Source: Agromyces aurantiacus (GTDB lineage: Bacteria; Actinomycetota; Actinomycetes; Actinomycetales; Microbacteriaceae). Taken from it: a stretch of DNA of 64,000 bases. The stretch spans positions 3,472,001 to 3,536,000 of the forward strand of contig NZ_JAFBBW010000001.1 of assembly GCF_016907355.1 (NCBI RefSeq). Direction: 5' to 3'. The position numbers and the translations under genes were made by a program. The notes beneath the pieces were generated by a model that worked only from the letters and a program-made list of their open reading frames with translations, ran no database searches and was not told the origin of the DNA. Positions 38,333-47,010 of this stretch are shown here, one piece after another (position 1 is the stretch's first letter; each line of letters opens with the position of its first letter).

Positions 38333-38503
38333 TGCGTGATCTCCTCTGCAAGACGGATGCCGGAGCTCGCGGTGGCGCTCCCCGGGCGTCGCGTGCATCG
38401 CCCGGCTCGCGGACGACGCTGATCCGCAGCCTATGTTCCGCCTGTGGGCGTGGGAAGACCCGTGGCCGACTCGTCACCTCCGGTTCAACGATTCGGCCGA
38501 ATT

Positions 38504-38539
38504 TGCTCATATGAGCAGCTGCCGTCGCTCATCTGAGCG
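38504..38539. promoter_or_regulatory. twin palindromic operators upstream of EamA gene
   Basis: TGCTCATATGAGCA (38504-38517, perfect) and CGCTCATCTGAGCG (38526-38539, one central mismatch pair) share GCTCATNTGAGC. Centres are 22 bp apart, two helical turns. The second overlaps where a -35 would be for the -10 TAGGCT at 38558. Confidence 0.65.
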
Positions 38540-38557
38540 CGTGTCGACGGTCGCCGG

Positions 38558-38563
38558 TAGGCT
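38558..38563 (+). promoter_or_regulatory. -10 box TAGGCT, near-leaderless start
   Basis: TAGGCT eight nt before the ATG at 38572; no ribosome site. Confidence 0.55.
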
Positions 38564-38571
38564 CGCCGACG

Positions 38572-39570
38572 ATGCTCACCGCGGCCCTCTCCCTCACCGG
38601 CGCACTCGTCTACGGCGCCGCCGACTTCCTCGGCGGACTCGCGTCGAAGCGCATGAGCGCGATCCTCGCGACCGCGATCGCGGCGGTCGCCGGGCTGGTC
38701 GTCATGCTCATCGCGCTGCCGCTGCTCGGCGGCGAGTGGACGACGGCCGACCTCGCGTGGGGCGCGGTGTCGGCGGTGGTCGGCGCGCTCGCGATCGTCC
38801 TGCTCTACGCGAGCCTCGCGATCGGCCCGATGAGCATCCTGTCGCCGCTCACGGCGCTCATGTCGGCGATCACGCCGATGCTGTGGGGCACGCTCGTGGG
38901 CGCGGAGCGGTTCGGACCGCTCGGCGTCTGGGGAATCGGCCTCGCGCTCCTCGCGGTCGTGCTCGTCGGCTTCGTGCCCGAGCGCGGCGCAGTGCGCCCG
39001 AGCACCCGCGGCCTGCTGCTGGCCGTCGGGTCCGGGCTCGCCATCGGCGGGTACTACATCGTCATCTCCCACACGTCCGACGAGTCGGGCGTCGTGCCGC
39101 TCGTGGCCAATCGGGTGGTCGCCGCCTCGCTCCTGTTCGGCGCCGTCGCCGTGATCGCGATCACCCGGCGCGCGCGCACGCGGGTCGCGATCCCCGCCGG
39201 CGTCGCCGCCGGCGCGAGGAAGCGACCGGCGGAGGTCCCGGTCCACGCGACCCGCACTGCGCCGGCTTCGGATGTCGCTGACGCGCGCACGGGCGCGGCG
39301 GCGGCTCCCGACGGCGCCGCGCACCGCGCGTTCCTCCCCCGGGCGGTGATCCTCGCGCTCGCGTGCGGCGTGCTCGACGCGGTCGCGAACGTGCTGCTCC
39401 TGCTCGGCATCCGGGCCGGCGACCTCGCGGTCGCGGCCGTGCTCGGTGCGATGTACCCGGCGGGTACCGTCATCCTCGCCGCGGTGGTCCTGCGCGAGCG
39501 GATCGCGCCCGTGCAGTGGGCGGGGCTCGCGCTCGCGTTCGTCGCGGCGGGCATGCTCGCGCTGGCGTAG
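38572..39570 (+). CDS. EamA/DMT-family transporter
   Basis: 332 residues, ten predicted spans in two EamA repeats. The first repeat (about 1-140) starts LTGALVYGAADFLGGLASKRMS. The central loop between spans 5/6 and 7 (about 200-245) is unusually long, basic and Ala/Pro-rich. The second repeat ends ...YPAGTVILAAVVLRERIAPVQWAGLALAFVAAG, the typical DMT signature. Likely metabolite exporter; substrate unknown. Controlled by twin palindromes just upstream. Confidence 0.88.
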   Translation: MLTAALSLTGALVYGAADFLGGLASKRMSAILATAIAAVAGLVVMLIALPLLGGEWTTADLAWGAVSAVVGALAIVLLYASLAIGPMSILSPLTALMSAITPMLWGTLVGAERFGPLGVWGIGLALLAVVLVGFVPERGAVRPSTRGLLLAVGSGLAIGGYYIVISHTSDESGVVPLVANRVVAASLLFGAVAVIAITRRARTRVAIPAGVAAGARKRPAEVPVHATRTAPASDVADARTGAAAAPDGAAHRAFLPRAVILALACGVLDAVANVLLLLGIRAGDLAVAAVLGAMYPAGTVILAAVVLRERIAPVQWAGLALAFVAAGMLALA

Positions 39571-39633
39571 TCCACGCGCGTCGCGGAGGCCCGGAAGCTG
39601 GCCGCCTGTCGGCCCGGAAGTCGGGCTCGGGGC

Positions 39634-42264
39634 CTACAGCCGCACGACCTCCGTGATCCGCACGACCGCGGTCCCCTCCTCGGCCGACGCCTCGAGGTCG
39701 ACGTCGCCGCGGATGCGCCAGTCGTGGTCGCCCGCCGGGTCGTCGATCACCTGTTCGACGCGCCAGCGGCCGCTCGCGGCATCCGTCTCGTCGATCGTGA
39801 CGAGCCGCGGCGAACGTGCCGGCCCGCCGACGCCGATCGCGTCGTGGTCGGCGTAGTACGCGTCGAGCGCCGCGGGCCAGTCGACGTCGGGGTCGAGTTC
39901 GGCGAGCTCCTCGTCGCGCTCGAGCGCCGCGAGCTGCACGCGCCGGAACAGCTCATTGCGCACGAGCACCGTGAACGCGCGACGGTTGGTCACGACCGAC
40001 GGCGGCGCGGGCGGCACGACGGGCTGCTCGTCCTCTGGCAGGTGCGAGGACGGGTCGACGAGCTCGGACCACTCGTCCACGAGGCTCGAGTCGACCTGGC
40101 GCACGAGCTCGCCGAGCCACTCGATGAGGTCGAGCAGCTCCTCGTCCTTCGCCTCGTCGGGCACGGTCTGCCGTATCGCCCGGAAGGCGTCGGAGAGGTA
40201 GCGCAGCACGAGCCCCTCGCTGCGCTGCAGCTGGTAGAACGACACGTACTCGCCGAACGACATCGACCGCTCGAACATGTCGCGCACGACCGACTTGGGG
40301 CTGAGCTCGAAGTCGCGCACCCACGGCTGGCTCGACGCGAACGTCTCGAACGCGTGGGCGAGCAGCTCGTCGAGCGGCTTGGGCCAAGTGACCTCCTCGA
40401 GCAGCGCCATCCGCTCGTCGTACTCGATGCCGTCGCGCTTCATCGCCGCGACCGCCTCGCCGCGCGCGCGGAACTGCTGCTGCGACAGGATCGGCCGCGG
40501 GTCGTCGAGCGTCGACTCGATGATCGACACGACGTCGAGCGAGTAGTGGCCCGTGCCCTGCTCGCTCGTCTCGGGGTCGAGCAGCTCGATCGCGGCGAGC
40601 GCGAACGGCGACAGCGGCTGGTTGAGCGCGAAGTTCGGCTGCAGGTCGACCGTGAGCCGCAGCTCGACCCCGAGCCCGCCTCCGGCGCCGGCGCCGGCGC
40701 CGGCGCCGCGATCCGACCCCCTGGGCTCGTCAGCGGCGGGCGAGGGCGAGCCGGCGGGCACGATCTCGACGACGCCCGCGTCGCGCAGGGTGCGGAGGAT
40801 CCCGAGCGCACGCCGCGCGAGCTCGTACTGCCGCGCGCGCGGCTCGTGGTTGTCGAAGACGAGCGAGCGGATGGCGCGGGGCACGTCGCCGCCGCGGCCG
40901 ATCACGTTGATCAGCATCGCGGCCGTGAGCTTGAGCTGCGGCACGAGCGGCTCGGGCTCGGCCGCGACGAGCCGCTCGAACGACCCCTCGCCCCACGTGA
41001 CGAACCCGGCCGGAGCCTTCTTGCGCACGACCTTCTTGAGCTTCTTCGGGTCGTCGCCGGCCTTGCGGATCGCGGTCTCGTTCTCGATCTCGTGATCGGG
41101 CGCGAGCACGACGACGTTGCCCGCGGTGTCGTAGCCGGCCCGGCCCGCGCGCCCCGCGACCTGGTGGAACTCGCGGGCGCTCAGCTGCCGCATCCGCTGG
41201 CCGTCGTACTTCGAGAGCGCGGTGATGAGCACCGTGCGGATCGGCACGTTGATGCCGACGCCGAGCGTGTCGGTGCCGCAGATGACGCGGAGCAGCCCGC
41301 GCTGCGCGAGCGTCTCGACGAGGCGCCGATAGCGCGGCAGCATGCCCGCATGGTGCACGCCGATGCCCGCGCGCACGAGCCGCGAGAGGGTCTTGCCGAA
41401 GCCGGTCGTGAAGCGGAACCCGCCGATCGCCTCGGCGATCTCATCGCGGCCCTCGCGGCTCACGACGCGGATCGACGACAGCGCCTGCGCGCGCTCCATC
41501 GCGGCGGCCTGCGAGAAGTGCACGATGTACACGGGCGCCTCGCGGGTCTCGAGGAGCTCCTCGACGGTCTCCTGCACGGGCGTCTTCGCATACGAGAAGT
41601 GCAGCGGCACCGGGCGGTCGACGCCCGTGACGCGCGCGGTGTCGCGGCCCGTGCGACGCGTCAGGTCATCGGCGATGGCCGTGACATCCCCGAGCGTCGC
41701 CGACATGAGCACGAACTGGGCGTGCGGGAGCGTGATGAGCGGCACCTGCCACGCCCAGCCGCGGTCGGGGTCGCCGTAGTAGTGGAACTCGTCCATCACG
41801 ACCTGGTCGACGGGCGCGTCGGCGCCCTGTCGAAGCGCGAGGTTCGCGAGGATCTCGGCCGTGCAGCAGATGATCGGCGCGTCGGCGTTGACCGAGCTGT
41901 CACCCGTGACCATGCCGACGTTCTGCGCGCCGAAGATGTCGACGAGCTGGAAGAACTTCTCGCTCACGAGCGCCTTGATCGGCGCCGTGTAGTAGGTGCG
42001 ACCGACGGGACGGCCCGCCTCGCGGTCGGCGGCCGTGCGGGCGACGGATGCCGCGTGCGCCGCGACCGCGACGAGCGACTTGCCCGTGCCGGTCGGGGTC
42101 GAGAGGATCACGTTCGCGCCCGAGACGATCTCGATGACCGCCTCATCCTGCGCCGGGTAGAGCGTGAAGCCGCGCGCGGACGCCCACTCGACGAACGCGT
42201 CGTACATCGCGTCGGCGTCGTACGGGCGCGGGGCTGCGTCGAGCAGGGTGAGGGTGGCGGTCAT
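39634..42264 (-). CDS. Ski2-like DEAD/DEAH-box helicase with DUF3516
   Basis: 876-residue superfamily 2 helicase. Walker A STPTGTGKSLVA (about 55-66), TAPIKALVSEKFF, TGDSSVN, the Walker B variant MDEFHYYGD (DEFH, as in Ski2/Mtr4-like proteins), SATLGD, GIGVHHAGMLP, GTDTLGVGINVPIRTV and HQVAGRAGRAGYDTAG. The C-terminal half is the actinobacterial DUF3516 extension. An Ala/Gly repeat (GAGAGAGGG, about 520-530) is encoded by a GGCGCC run near 40690. Probably RNA processing or turnover. Start overlaps the TetR stop (ATGA). Confidence 0.9.
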   Translation of the reverse strand: MTATLTLLDAAPRPYDADAMYDAFVEWASARGFTLYPAQDEAVIEIVSGANVILSTPTGTGKSLVAVAAHAASVARTAADREAGRPVGRTYYTAPIKALVSEKFFQLVDIFGAQNVGMVTGDSSVNADAPIICCTAEILANLALRQGADAPVDQVVMDEFHYYGDPDRGWAWQVPLITLPHAQFVLMSATLGDVTAIADDLTRRTGRDTARVTGVDRPVPLHFSYAKTPVQETVEELLETREAPVYIVHFSQAAAMERAQALSSIRVVSREGRDEIAEAIGGFRFTTGFGKTLSRLVRAGIGVHHAGMLPRYRRLVETLAQRGLLRVICGTDTLGVGINVPIRTVLITALSKYDGQRMRQLSAREFHQVAGRAGRAGYDTAGNVVVLAPDHEIENETAIRKAGDDPKKLKKVVRKKAPAGFVTWGEGSFERLVAAEPEPLVPQLKLTAAMLINVIGRGGDVPRAIRSLVFDNHEPRARQYELARRALGILRTLRDAGVVEIVPAGSPSPAADEPRGSDRGAGAGAGAGGGLGVELRLTVDLQPNFALNQPLSPFALAAIELLDPETSEQGTGHYSLDVVSIIESTLDDPRPILSQQQFRARGEAVAAMKRDGIEYDERMALLEEVTWPKPLDELLAHAFETFASSQPWVRDFELSPKSVVRDMFERSMSFGEYVSFYQLQRSEGLVLRYLSDAFRAIRQTVPDEAKDEELLDLIEWLGELVRQVDSSLVDEWSELVDPSSHLPEDEQPVVPPAPPSVVTNRRAFTVLVRNELFRRVQLAALERDEELAELDPDVDWPAALDAYYADHDAIGVGGPARSPRLVTIDETDAASGRWRVEQVIDDPAGDHDWRIRGDVDLEASAEEGTAVVRITEVVRL

Positions 42265-42926
42265 CCGTTCGAGTCTGCCGCATGCGCGGCGAGCGCGGCG
42301 CCGGCTGCCTCGGCGAGCGCGGCGCCGGCGAGCGCGGTCGCCGCGCGCTCCAGGTAGGCGCGCCGGACCGCGATGCGCGCCGCCGGGTCGGCGGCGACGG
42401 CCGCGCCATCCGCGCCATCCGTCGCGCCCGTCACCAGCTGCCGGTCGAGCTGCGCGATCACCGGCCACGCGTTCACGAGCGTGACGATCGCGAGCAGCAG
42501 CTCGCCCGCCGCCTCGCGCCCGAGGCCCGGGAGCATCGCCTGGAACCGCGCGACCTTCTCCGCGTGGTACTCGCGACGCGCGTCGGCGACCGCGTCGGCG
42601 CCGAGCTCGAGGCCCTCCCAGAACACCAGGCGCGGGATCGTCTCGTCGCGCAGGTGGTGCTCGAACAGCCGCCCCGCGTAGTCCCCCACGGCGTCGGGGC
42701 CCGTGCCGAGCATCGGCACCTCCTCGACGAGGTCGCGCAGGCGCGTGCCGAGCACGGTCGCGAACAGCTCGTCCTTCTTGCCGAAGTACTGGTAGATGCG
42801 CTCCTTGTTGACGCCGGCGGATGCCGCGATGCGATCGACGCGGGCCCCCGCCAGCCCGTACCGGCTGAACTCCTCGGTCGCGGCGTCGAGCAGCAGGCGC
42901 TTGGTCCGCTCGGTGTCCCAGGCCAT
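42261..42926 (-). CDS. TetR-family regulator upstream of helicase
   Basis: 221 residues. TetR helix-turn-helix at about 8-50 (KRLLLDAATEEFSRYG, GVNKERIYQYFGKKDELF), then a helical effector domain and an Ala-rich tail. It is the first gene of a two-gene unit with the Ski2-like helicase, an uncommon pairing. ATG 42926 follows TAGGAT by six nt, so leaderless. May regulate the unit itself. Confidence 0.88.
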   Translation of the reverse strand: MAWDTERTKRLLLDAATEEFSRYGLAGARVDRIAASAGVNKERIYQYFGKKDELFATVLGTRLRDLVEEVPMLGTGPDAVGDYAGRLFEHHLRDETIPRLVFWEGLELGADAVADARREYHAEKVARFQAMLPGLGREAAGELLLAIVTLVNAWPVIAQLDRQLVTGATDGADGAAVAADPAARIAVRRAYLERAATALAGAALAEAAGAALAAHAADSNG

Positions 42927-42932
42927 GCGCCC

Positions 42933-42938
42933 ATCCTA
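42933..42938 (-). promoter_or_regulatory. -10 box TAGGAT, leaderless start
   Basis: TAGGAT on the minus strand, six nt before the ATG at 42926. Confidence 0.55.
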
Positions 42939-43021
42939 CGAACGCCGACTGGGTGGCGGCCGGGCGGCCGGGCGCGCGTCCGCGGTGCGGGCGCGGGCCC
43001 GGCGGCGGGCGGCGCCGGCGG

Positions 43022-44053
43022 TCAGGCGGGCGCGCCGGCCTGCGCCCCGACCAGCTCGACGACGCGCCGGCGGTACGCCGCCGCGAGGCCGTCCTCGCCC
43101 GGCGCGCCGGGCAGCTCCTCACCGCCGCCGATCGAGCCGAGCGCCGATCCGGCGCGCGAGCGCAGGTCGGCGAGCTCGTCCGCGGTGTGCGGGTAGAGCA
43201 CGTTCAGCCCGCGCCTGTCGCCATCCGAGAGGTTCTGGCCGTCGGTCGTCGGCGCGCAGCTGCTCGGGTTCGAGCGGTAGAAGAAGTCGGGGAACCGGTA
43301 GAGCATGACGGATGCCGCGTCGAACGGTCCGGCGATGACGTCCGGGTCCTCCTCGGTGCGCAGGTTGTGGTCGACCTTGGCCCGCGACCACCGGTTCGGC
43401 GGCCCCGCGAGGAACGTGTAGATCCCGGGGCGCTTGCCCGCGGCATCCGGCACGAAAACGCCCCGCGCGTCGGTCGTCGGCACATACCCGTCGTCGTCCT
43501 CCCACCGGAACTCGCTCTCGCACGTGCCCCGCATGTTCTGGTGCGAGTGATGGAAGCCGAGCGCGTGCAGGAACTCGTGGCGCACGGTGCCCTCCCACTT
43601 GGCGGGCCGGTCGGTGTCGTACTCCCCGAGGTTCAGGCTGCGCGAGCCGGGGTGGCCGCCCACGGGGTCGCCGGGCCGTCCGATCGTGGGATCGGTGCTG
43701 TCGGTGCCGACGAGCGAGAAGTAGCCGTCGGCGTCGAAGCTGACCCGGATCTCGGCGGCGTACTCGGTGTCGGCGGTCGTCCATCGCCGGTACGCGCCGG
43801 TGCCGGGGTCGCGGCCGAAGTCGAGCCGCAGGTTGCAGCTGTCGGTGATCTGCTGCGTCGCCGAGACGATGTCGTCGTGCAGCGCGGTGTCGCCGCCGAG
43901 GAAGGCGACGCGGACGGTCGACCCCACCGGCCAGCGGCCGAGGTCGGTGACGATGAACTCCAGCCCGGCCGCGCCCGAGGAGGCACGCCGACGCCAGCGG
44001 TCGCGGACCTCGATGGCCGCGACGGTCTCATCCGGAAGCGATTCGAGAAGCAT
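43022..44053 (-). CDS. metzincin zinc metalloprotease without signal peptide
   Basis: 343 residues. The zinc motif HEFLHALGFHH (159-169) fits HExxHxxGxxH of metzincins (astacin/matrixin-like), and SVMLYRFP about 100 residues on could be the Met-turn. The N-terminal half (about 28-150) looks like the usual beta-sheet subdomain (STVRVAFLGGD, IRVSFDADGYFS). ATG 44053 has AAAGGAT upstream; no signal peptide or membrane span with this or the longer reading. Cysteines C73, C178 and a later CAPTT suggest an extracytoplasmic fold all the same. Substrate unknown. Confidence 0.8.
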   Translation of the reverse strand: MLLESLPDETVAAIEVRDRWRRRASSGAAGLEFIVTDLGRWPVGSTVRVAFLGGDTALHDDIVSATQQITDSCNLRLDFGRDPGTGAYRRWTTADTEYAAEIRVSFDADGYFSLVGTDSTDPTIGRPGDPVGGHPGSRSLNLGEYDTDRPAKWEGTVRHEFLHALGFHHSHQNMRGTCESEFRWEDDDGYVPTTDARGVFVPDAAGKRPGIYTFLAGPPNRWSRAKVDHNLRTEEDPDVIAGPFDAASVMLYRFPDFFYRSNPSSCAPTTDGQNLSDGDRRGLNVLYPHTADELADLRSRAGSALGSIGGGEELPGAPGEDGLAAAYRRRVVELVGAQAGAPA

Positions 44054-44203
44054 GGCGCATCCTTTCGCGGATCCGCGAACGGCCCCCACCGTTCTGGCGA
44101 CGGGTCCGGTGACGTCACGCACGGTACTCCTCGCGGTGGGCAGCGGCATCAGTGGTCGCACCGATCCGGATGCATCCGGCGGGAATATCGACGGGCCGTC
44201 CTG

Positions 44204-44227
44204 AATTACAACTCTTCAGTTGGAATT
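44204..44227. promoter_or_regulatory. 24 bp interrupted dyad operator
   Basis: AATT (44204-44207), CAACT (44209-44213), CTTC, AGTTG (44218-44222), AATT (44224-44227): symmetric except for the two single spacer bases and the centre. It lies 19 bp before the ATG at 44247 in the divergent region shared with the metalloprotease. Looks like a MarR- or TetR-type site; regulator unknown. Confidence 0.5.
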
Positions 44228-44246
44228 TCTCGCGGAAGGCACTCGC

Positions 44247-44573
44247 ATGACCTCGAACCCCATCACCCCGGCCGGCCTCGATGCCGCACCCGCTGCGATC
44301 GCGTTGCCGGCCGCCTCCGCCGCACCCGCGCCCGCGGCCCCGGCCGCATCCGCGGCGCCGTCCGTGCACGTGCGCGCCGTCATCACCTGGCTGGCCATCT
44401 TCCCGCTGGTCTCGATCGGCATGCTCGCCATGGCCCCCTTCACCGAGTCGTGGCATCCGGTGCTGCGGGCGCTCGTGCTGACGCTCATCGTGGTCCCGCT
44501 CGCGGTCTACGTGGTCGTACCACGGCTCCTCGGCGTCCACGCGCGGCTCGGGGCACGCCGGGGCGTGCGCTGA
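44247..44573 (+). CDS. two-span membrane protein
   Basis: 108 residues. An Ala/Pro-rich N-terminal third (about 1-42), then two spans (about 47-67 and 75-97) in the pattern ITWLAIFPLVSIGMLAMAPF / LVLTLIVVPLAVYVVVPRLL. This resembles the C-terminal membrane module found after antibiotic-biosynthesis-monooxygenase domains in actinobacteria, but here it stands alone. GCGGAAGGC ribosome site. Function unknown. Confidence 0.65.
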   Translation: MTSNPITPAGLDAAPAAIALPAASAAPAPAAPAASAAPSVHVRAVITWLAIFPLVSIGMLAMAPFTESWHPVLRALVLTLIVVPLAVYVVVPRLLGVHARLGARRGVR

Positions 44574-44596
44574 GCGATCCACGCTCGAAAAGGGGG

Positions 44597-44644
44597 GAGC
44601 CGGCCTGCGCGGCCCATTCGGGTGGGTTCTCGCGCGGCCGGCTC
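44597..44644 (+). terminator. hairpin after two-span protein gene
   Basis: Arms 44597-44610 and 44632-44644 pair over 13 bp with one bulged T; 21-nt loop. Starts 24 bp after the stop. Confidence 0.6.
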
Positions 44645-44752
44645 TCCGGTCGTCCGCCGCGGTGACAGTTCCCCCTGCATGTCCGCGGCCGTCCGACCGG
44701 TACCTACGCTACGGATGCCGCGGCGCGGGCGGATCAGGGGAAACCCTGAACC

Positions 44753-45532
44753 TCAGCCGCGCGGGTCCTCCTCGCCCGGGCGTGGCACCGCGCCCGGGCG
44801 TGGCACCGCGATCGTCGGCCGCACCACCGACGCGGGGTCGCCGCCGCTGACGAGCTCGACGACCGCCTCGACCGCGCGGAACGCGACGAGCGCCGCGAGC
44901 TGGAGCAGCAGCAGCGGCCCGAACCCGGCGAGCGAGAAGGTCAGCACGAGCACGAGCGGCGCCAGCCGGCCCCAGGCGAGCGCGGCCGCGAGCGGAACGA
45001 GTGCGAGCAGCAGCCACCACGGGCCGGCGACGACGGCGAGCACCACGGCGGCCACCGCGAGCAGCACGCCCGCACCGACCTGGCCGAGCAGCACCCACCC
45101 GAGCACGCCGCCGAACTCGCGCTCCCGATCGGCCGACACCCACGCCCACATGAGCCGCGCGCGCAGTCGCGGCACGCCCTGCTCGCGCAGGCCGGTGTGG
45201 AACACGCGGTCGTCTTCCCGACGTTGCGCGAGCGCGGCGCGGCGGTCGCCGAGCTCGGCCGCGACCCGCGACCGCTCGTCGTGCAGGATCGCCGGCGCGG
45301 ACTGGCGCCCGTAGCTCGCGATCAGCCCCCACAGCGGGCTCGGCACCGACGCGAGGTCGGTGACGCCGTGCGGCAGCGGCGCCTCGCCCGCCGCGGGCGC
45401 ACGGTACCGGCGGCCCGTGAGCGGGTCGACGTAGACGATCGCCTCGCGCAGCTCGAAGCGATCGGCCGCGGCCGGACGCTGCGCGAGCGCGATCGCCTCG
45501 AGCGGGGTTCCGTCGTCGCGTTCGAACGGCAC
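44753..45532 (-). CDS. DUF1353 domain membrane protein
   Basis: 259 residues. A DUF1353 domain at about 10-125 (ELREAIVYVDPLTG, TDLASVPSPLWGLIASYGRQSAPAILHDE) is followed by about four hydrophobic segments (125-230) and a Pro-rich tail with a PRPGAVPRPG repeat. DUF1353 has no known function; some examples are phage-borne, but nothing else phage-like is nearby. GTG 45532 preceded by GAGGAGG. Confidence 0.75.
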   Translation of the reverse strand: MPFERDDGTPLEAIALAQRPAAADRFELREAIVYVDPLTGRRYRAPAAGEAPLPHGVTDLASVPSPLWGLIASYGRQSAPAILHDERSRVAAELGDRRAALAQRREDDRVFHTGLREQGVPRLRARLMWAWVSADREREFGGVLGWVLLGQVGAGVLLAVAAVVLAVVAGPWWLLLALVPLAAALAWGRLAPLVLVLTFSLAGFGPLLLLQLAALVAFRAVEAVVELVSGGDPASVVRPTIAVPRPGAVPRPGEEDPRG

Positions 45533-45989
45533 GTGCGCCTCCTCGGGTCGGGTCCATCCTGCCGCCTGCGGCTGACGCCCGGGCGGCACGCCTCGCCGAG
45601 CCGCCGACCCGCCGGCGCGGTCTGCAGGACGAGACGCGCCATACTCCCGAATGCGGCTCCATGGAGCGGCTCATCCTGCGAACTCCACCAAGCCGTCAGC
45701 CGGGTTTGCAGGACGACACGCGCCGCACTCCCGAGTGCGACGCCGTGCCGCGGCTCATCCTGCGAACTCGGGCGGGCCGCCATCCGCAAGCGCATGAGGT
45801 TGCGCCGGATGGGCGTCGCCGACGCTCCGTCGAGCGGATTCCCACGCGCTCCCGAACACGCGGAGCCACGGATGCCGCGGCAGCGCACTGCGCGCAGGAC
45901 GAGCCGAGACGGGAGATGCGGCAGGCGGAACGGTGACGGCACGCGGATGGCGCGCCGCGCCACGCGCCGACGGCGCTTCCCTCCCCCGC
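45533..45989. repeat. REP-like repeat cluster in a 457 bp gene-free stretch
   Basis: Two 63 bp direct copies (45623-45685 and 45707-45769, period 84) each begin with GCAGGACGA-n-ACGCGCC and end with GCGGCTCATCCTGCGAACTC. The end is an inverted version of the beginning, so each copy can fold into a hairpin. A fifth half-site, GCAGGACGAGCCG, occurs near 45896. No coding function seen in the region. Confidence 0.75.
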
Positions 45990-46910
45990 TCAGCCGAGCA
46001 GCAGCGAGATGCCGAGCAGCACGGGCACCGAGCCCACGGTCGTGAGGAACACCGTGTCGCGCGCGACGATCTCGGCCGTCTCGTAGCGCTGCGCGAAGTT
46101 GAACACGTTCTGCGCGGTCGGCAGCGCCGCGAGCACCGTCACGGCGTACAGCGAGCGCCCCTCGAGCCCGAAGGCGAACCCGCCGACCGCCCACGCGATC
46201 GCGGGCATCGCGAACAGCTTGAGGATCGCCGCGAAGACGACGTCGCGCAGCCCTGTGCCGGGCTCGAACATGCGCTTCCCGTGCAGTGACAACCCGTAGG
46301 CGATGAGCATGAGCGGCACGGCGGCCTGGCCGATGAGCTGCACCGGGTCGAGCACGATCGGCGGCAGCTCGAGCCCCGACACCGAGACGAGCACGCCGAG
46401 CAGCGACCCGATGATGATCGGGTTCGTGAACGTCGAGCGCAGGATGCCCCCGGCCGAGGTGCGGCCCTCGACCGTCGCGCCGAGGATCGCGAGCGCGACC
46501 GGGGCGAAGAGCAGCAGCTGCAGCAGCACGATCGGCGCCGAGTACGCGGCATCCCCCAGCAGGTAGAGCGCGATCGGGATGCCGATGTTGTTGCCGTTGA
46601 CATAGCCGGAGGCGAGCGCGCCGATCGTCGTGCGCGCGACCCCGCGGCGCAGCAGCACCAGGGAGACGACCGAGAACACGAGCATGACCGCGACAGCCGC
46701 GATCGCCGAGACGGGCAGCAGGGCCGAGAACAACGCGTGCACGTCGGCGGTCGCGAGCACCGAGAACAGCAGGAACGGCGAGAGCACGCTGAAGTTCAGC
46801 CGCGCGAGCACCGGGCGCGCGTTCGGGCCGAGCACGCCGGTGCGCGCGGCGAGCCAGCCGACGAACACCGCGAGGCCGATGACCGCGAAGCCGGTGAGGA
46901 TGTCGATCAC
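45990..46910 (-). CDS. AEC (auxin efflux carrier)-family transporter
   Basis: 306 residues, about ten predicted spans, whole-length match to the AEC/membrane transport protein family. Typical features: a first span with VFVGWLAARTGVLG, LNFSVLSPFLLFSVLA, the central NGNNIGIPIALYLLG crossing, and the second half ending TAQNVFNFAQRY...VFLTTVGSVP. Bacterial members move organic anions such as malate or malonate. GTG start 46910 with GGTGAGG. Confidence 0.88.
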   Translation of the reverse strand: MIDILTGFAVIGLAVFVGWLAARTGVLGPNARPVLARLNFSVLSPFLLFSVLATADVHALFSALLPVSAIAAVAVMLVFSVVSLVLLRRGVARTTIGALASGYVNGNNIGIPIALYLLGDAAYSAPIVLLQLLLFAPVALAILGATVEGRTSAGGILRSTFTNPIIIGSLLGVLVSVSGLELPPIVLDPVQLIGQAAVPLMLIAYGLSLHGKRMFEPGTGLRDVVFAAILKLFAMPAIAWAVGGFAFGLEGRSLYAVTVLAALPTAQNVFNFAQRYETAEIVARDTVFLTTVGSVPVLLGISLLLG

Positions 46911-47010
46911 GCCTCACCGCCCGAGCGCCGGGCCGACCGCAGCCGGCCGGGGACGGGCGTCGGGGTTCCCGCGGGGATCGCCGTCGATCCGGCGCGGGGC
47001 GCCCGGCAGG

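Noticed and set aside
33839..38422. 1527-codon open frame opposite the nuclease/nucleotidase gene
   Set aside because: Same composition artefact; the opposite strand encodes well-defined domains throughout, with ribosome site and terminator.
45533..45989. Small protein genes in the repeat cluster
   Set aside because: Open readings have no ribosome site or family resemblance, and are broken by the repeat periodicity.
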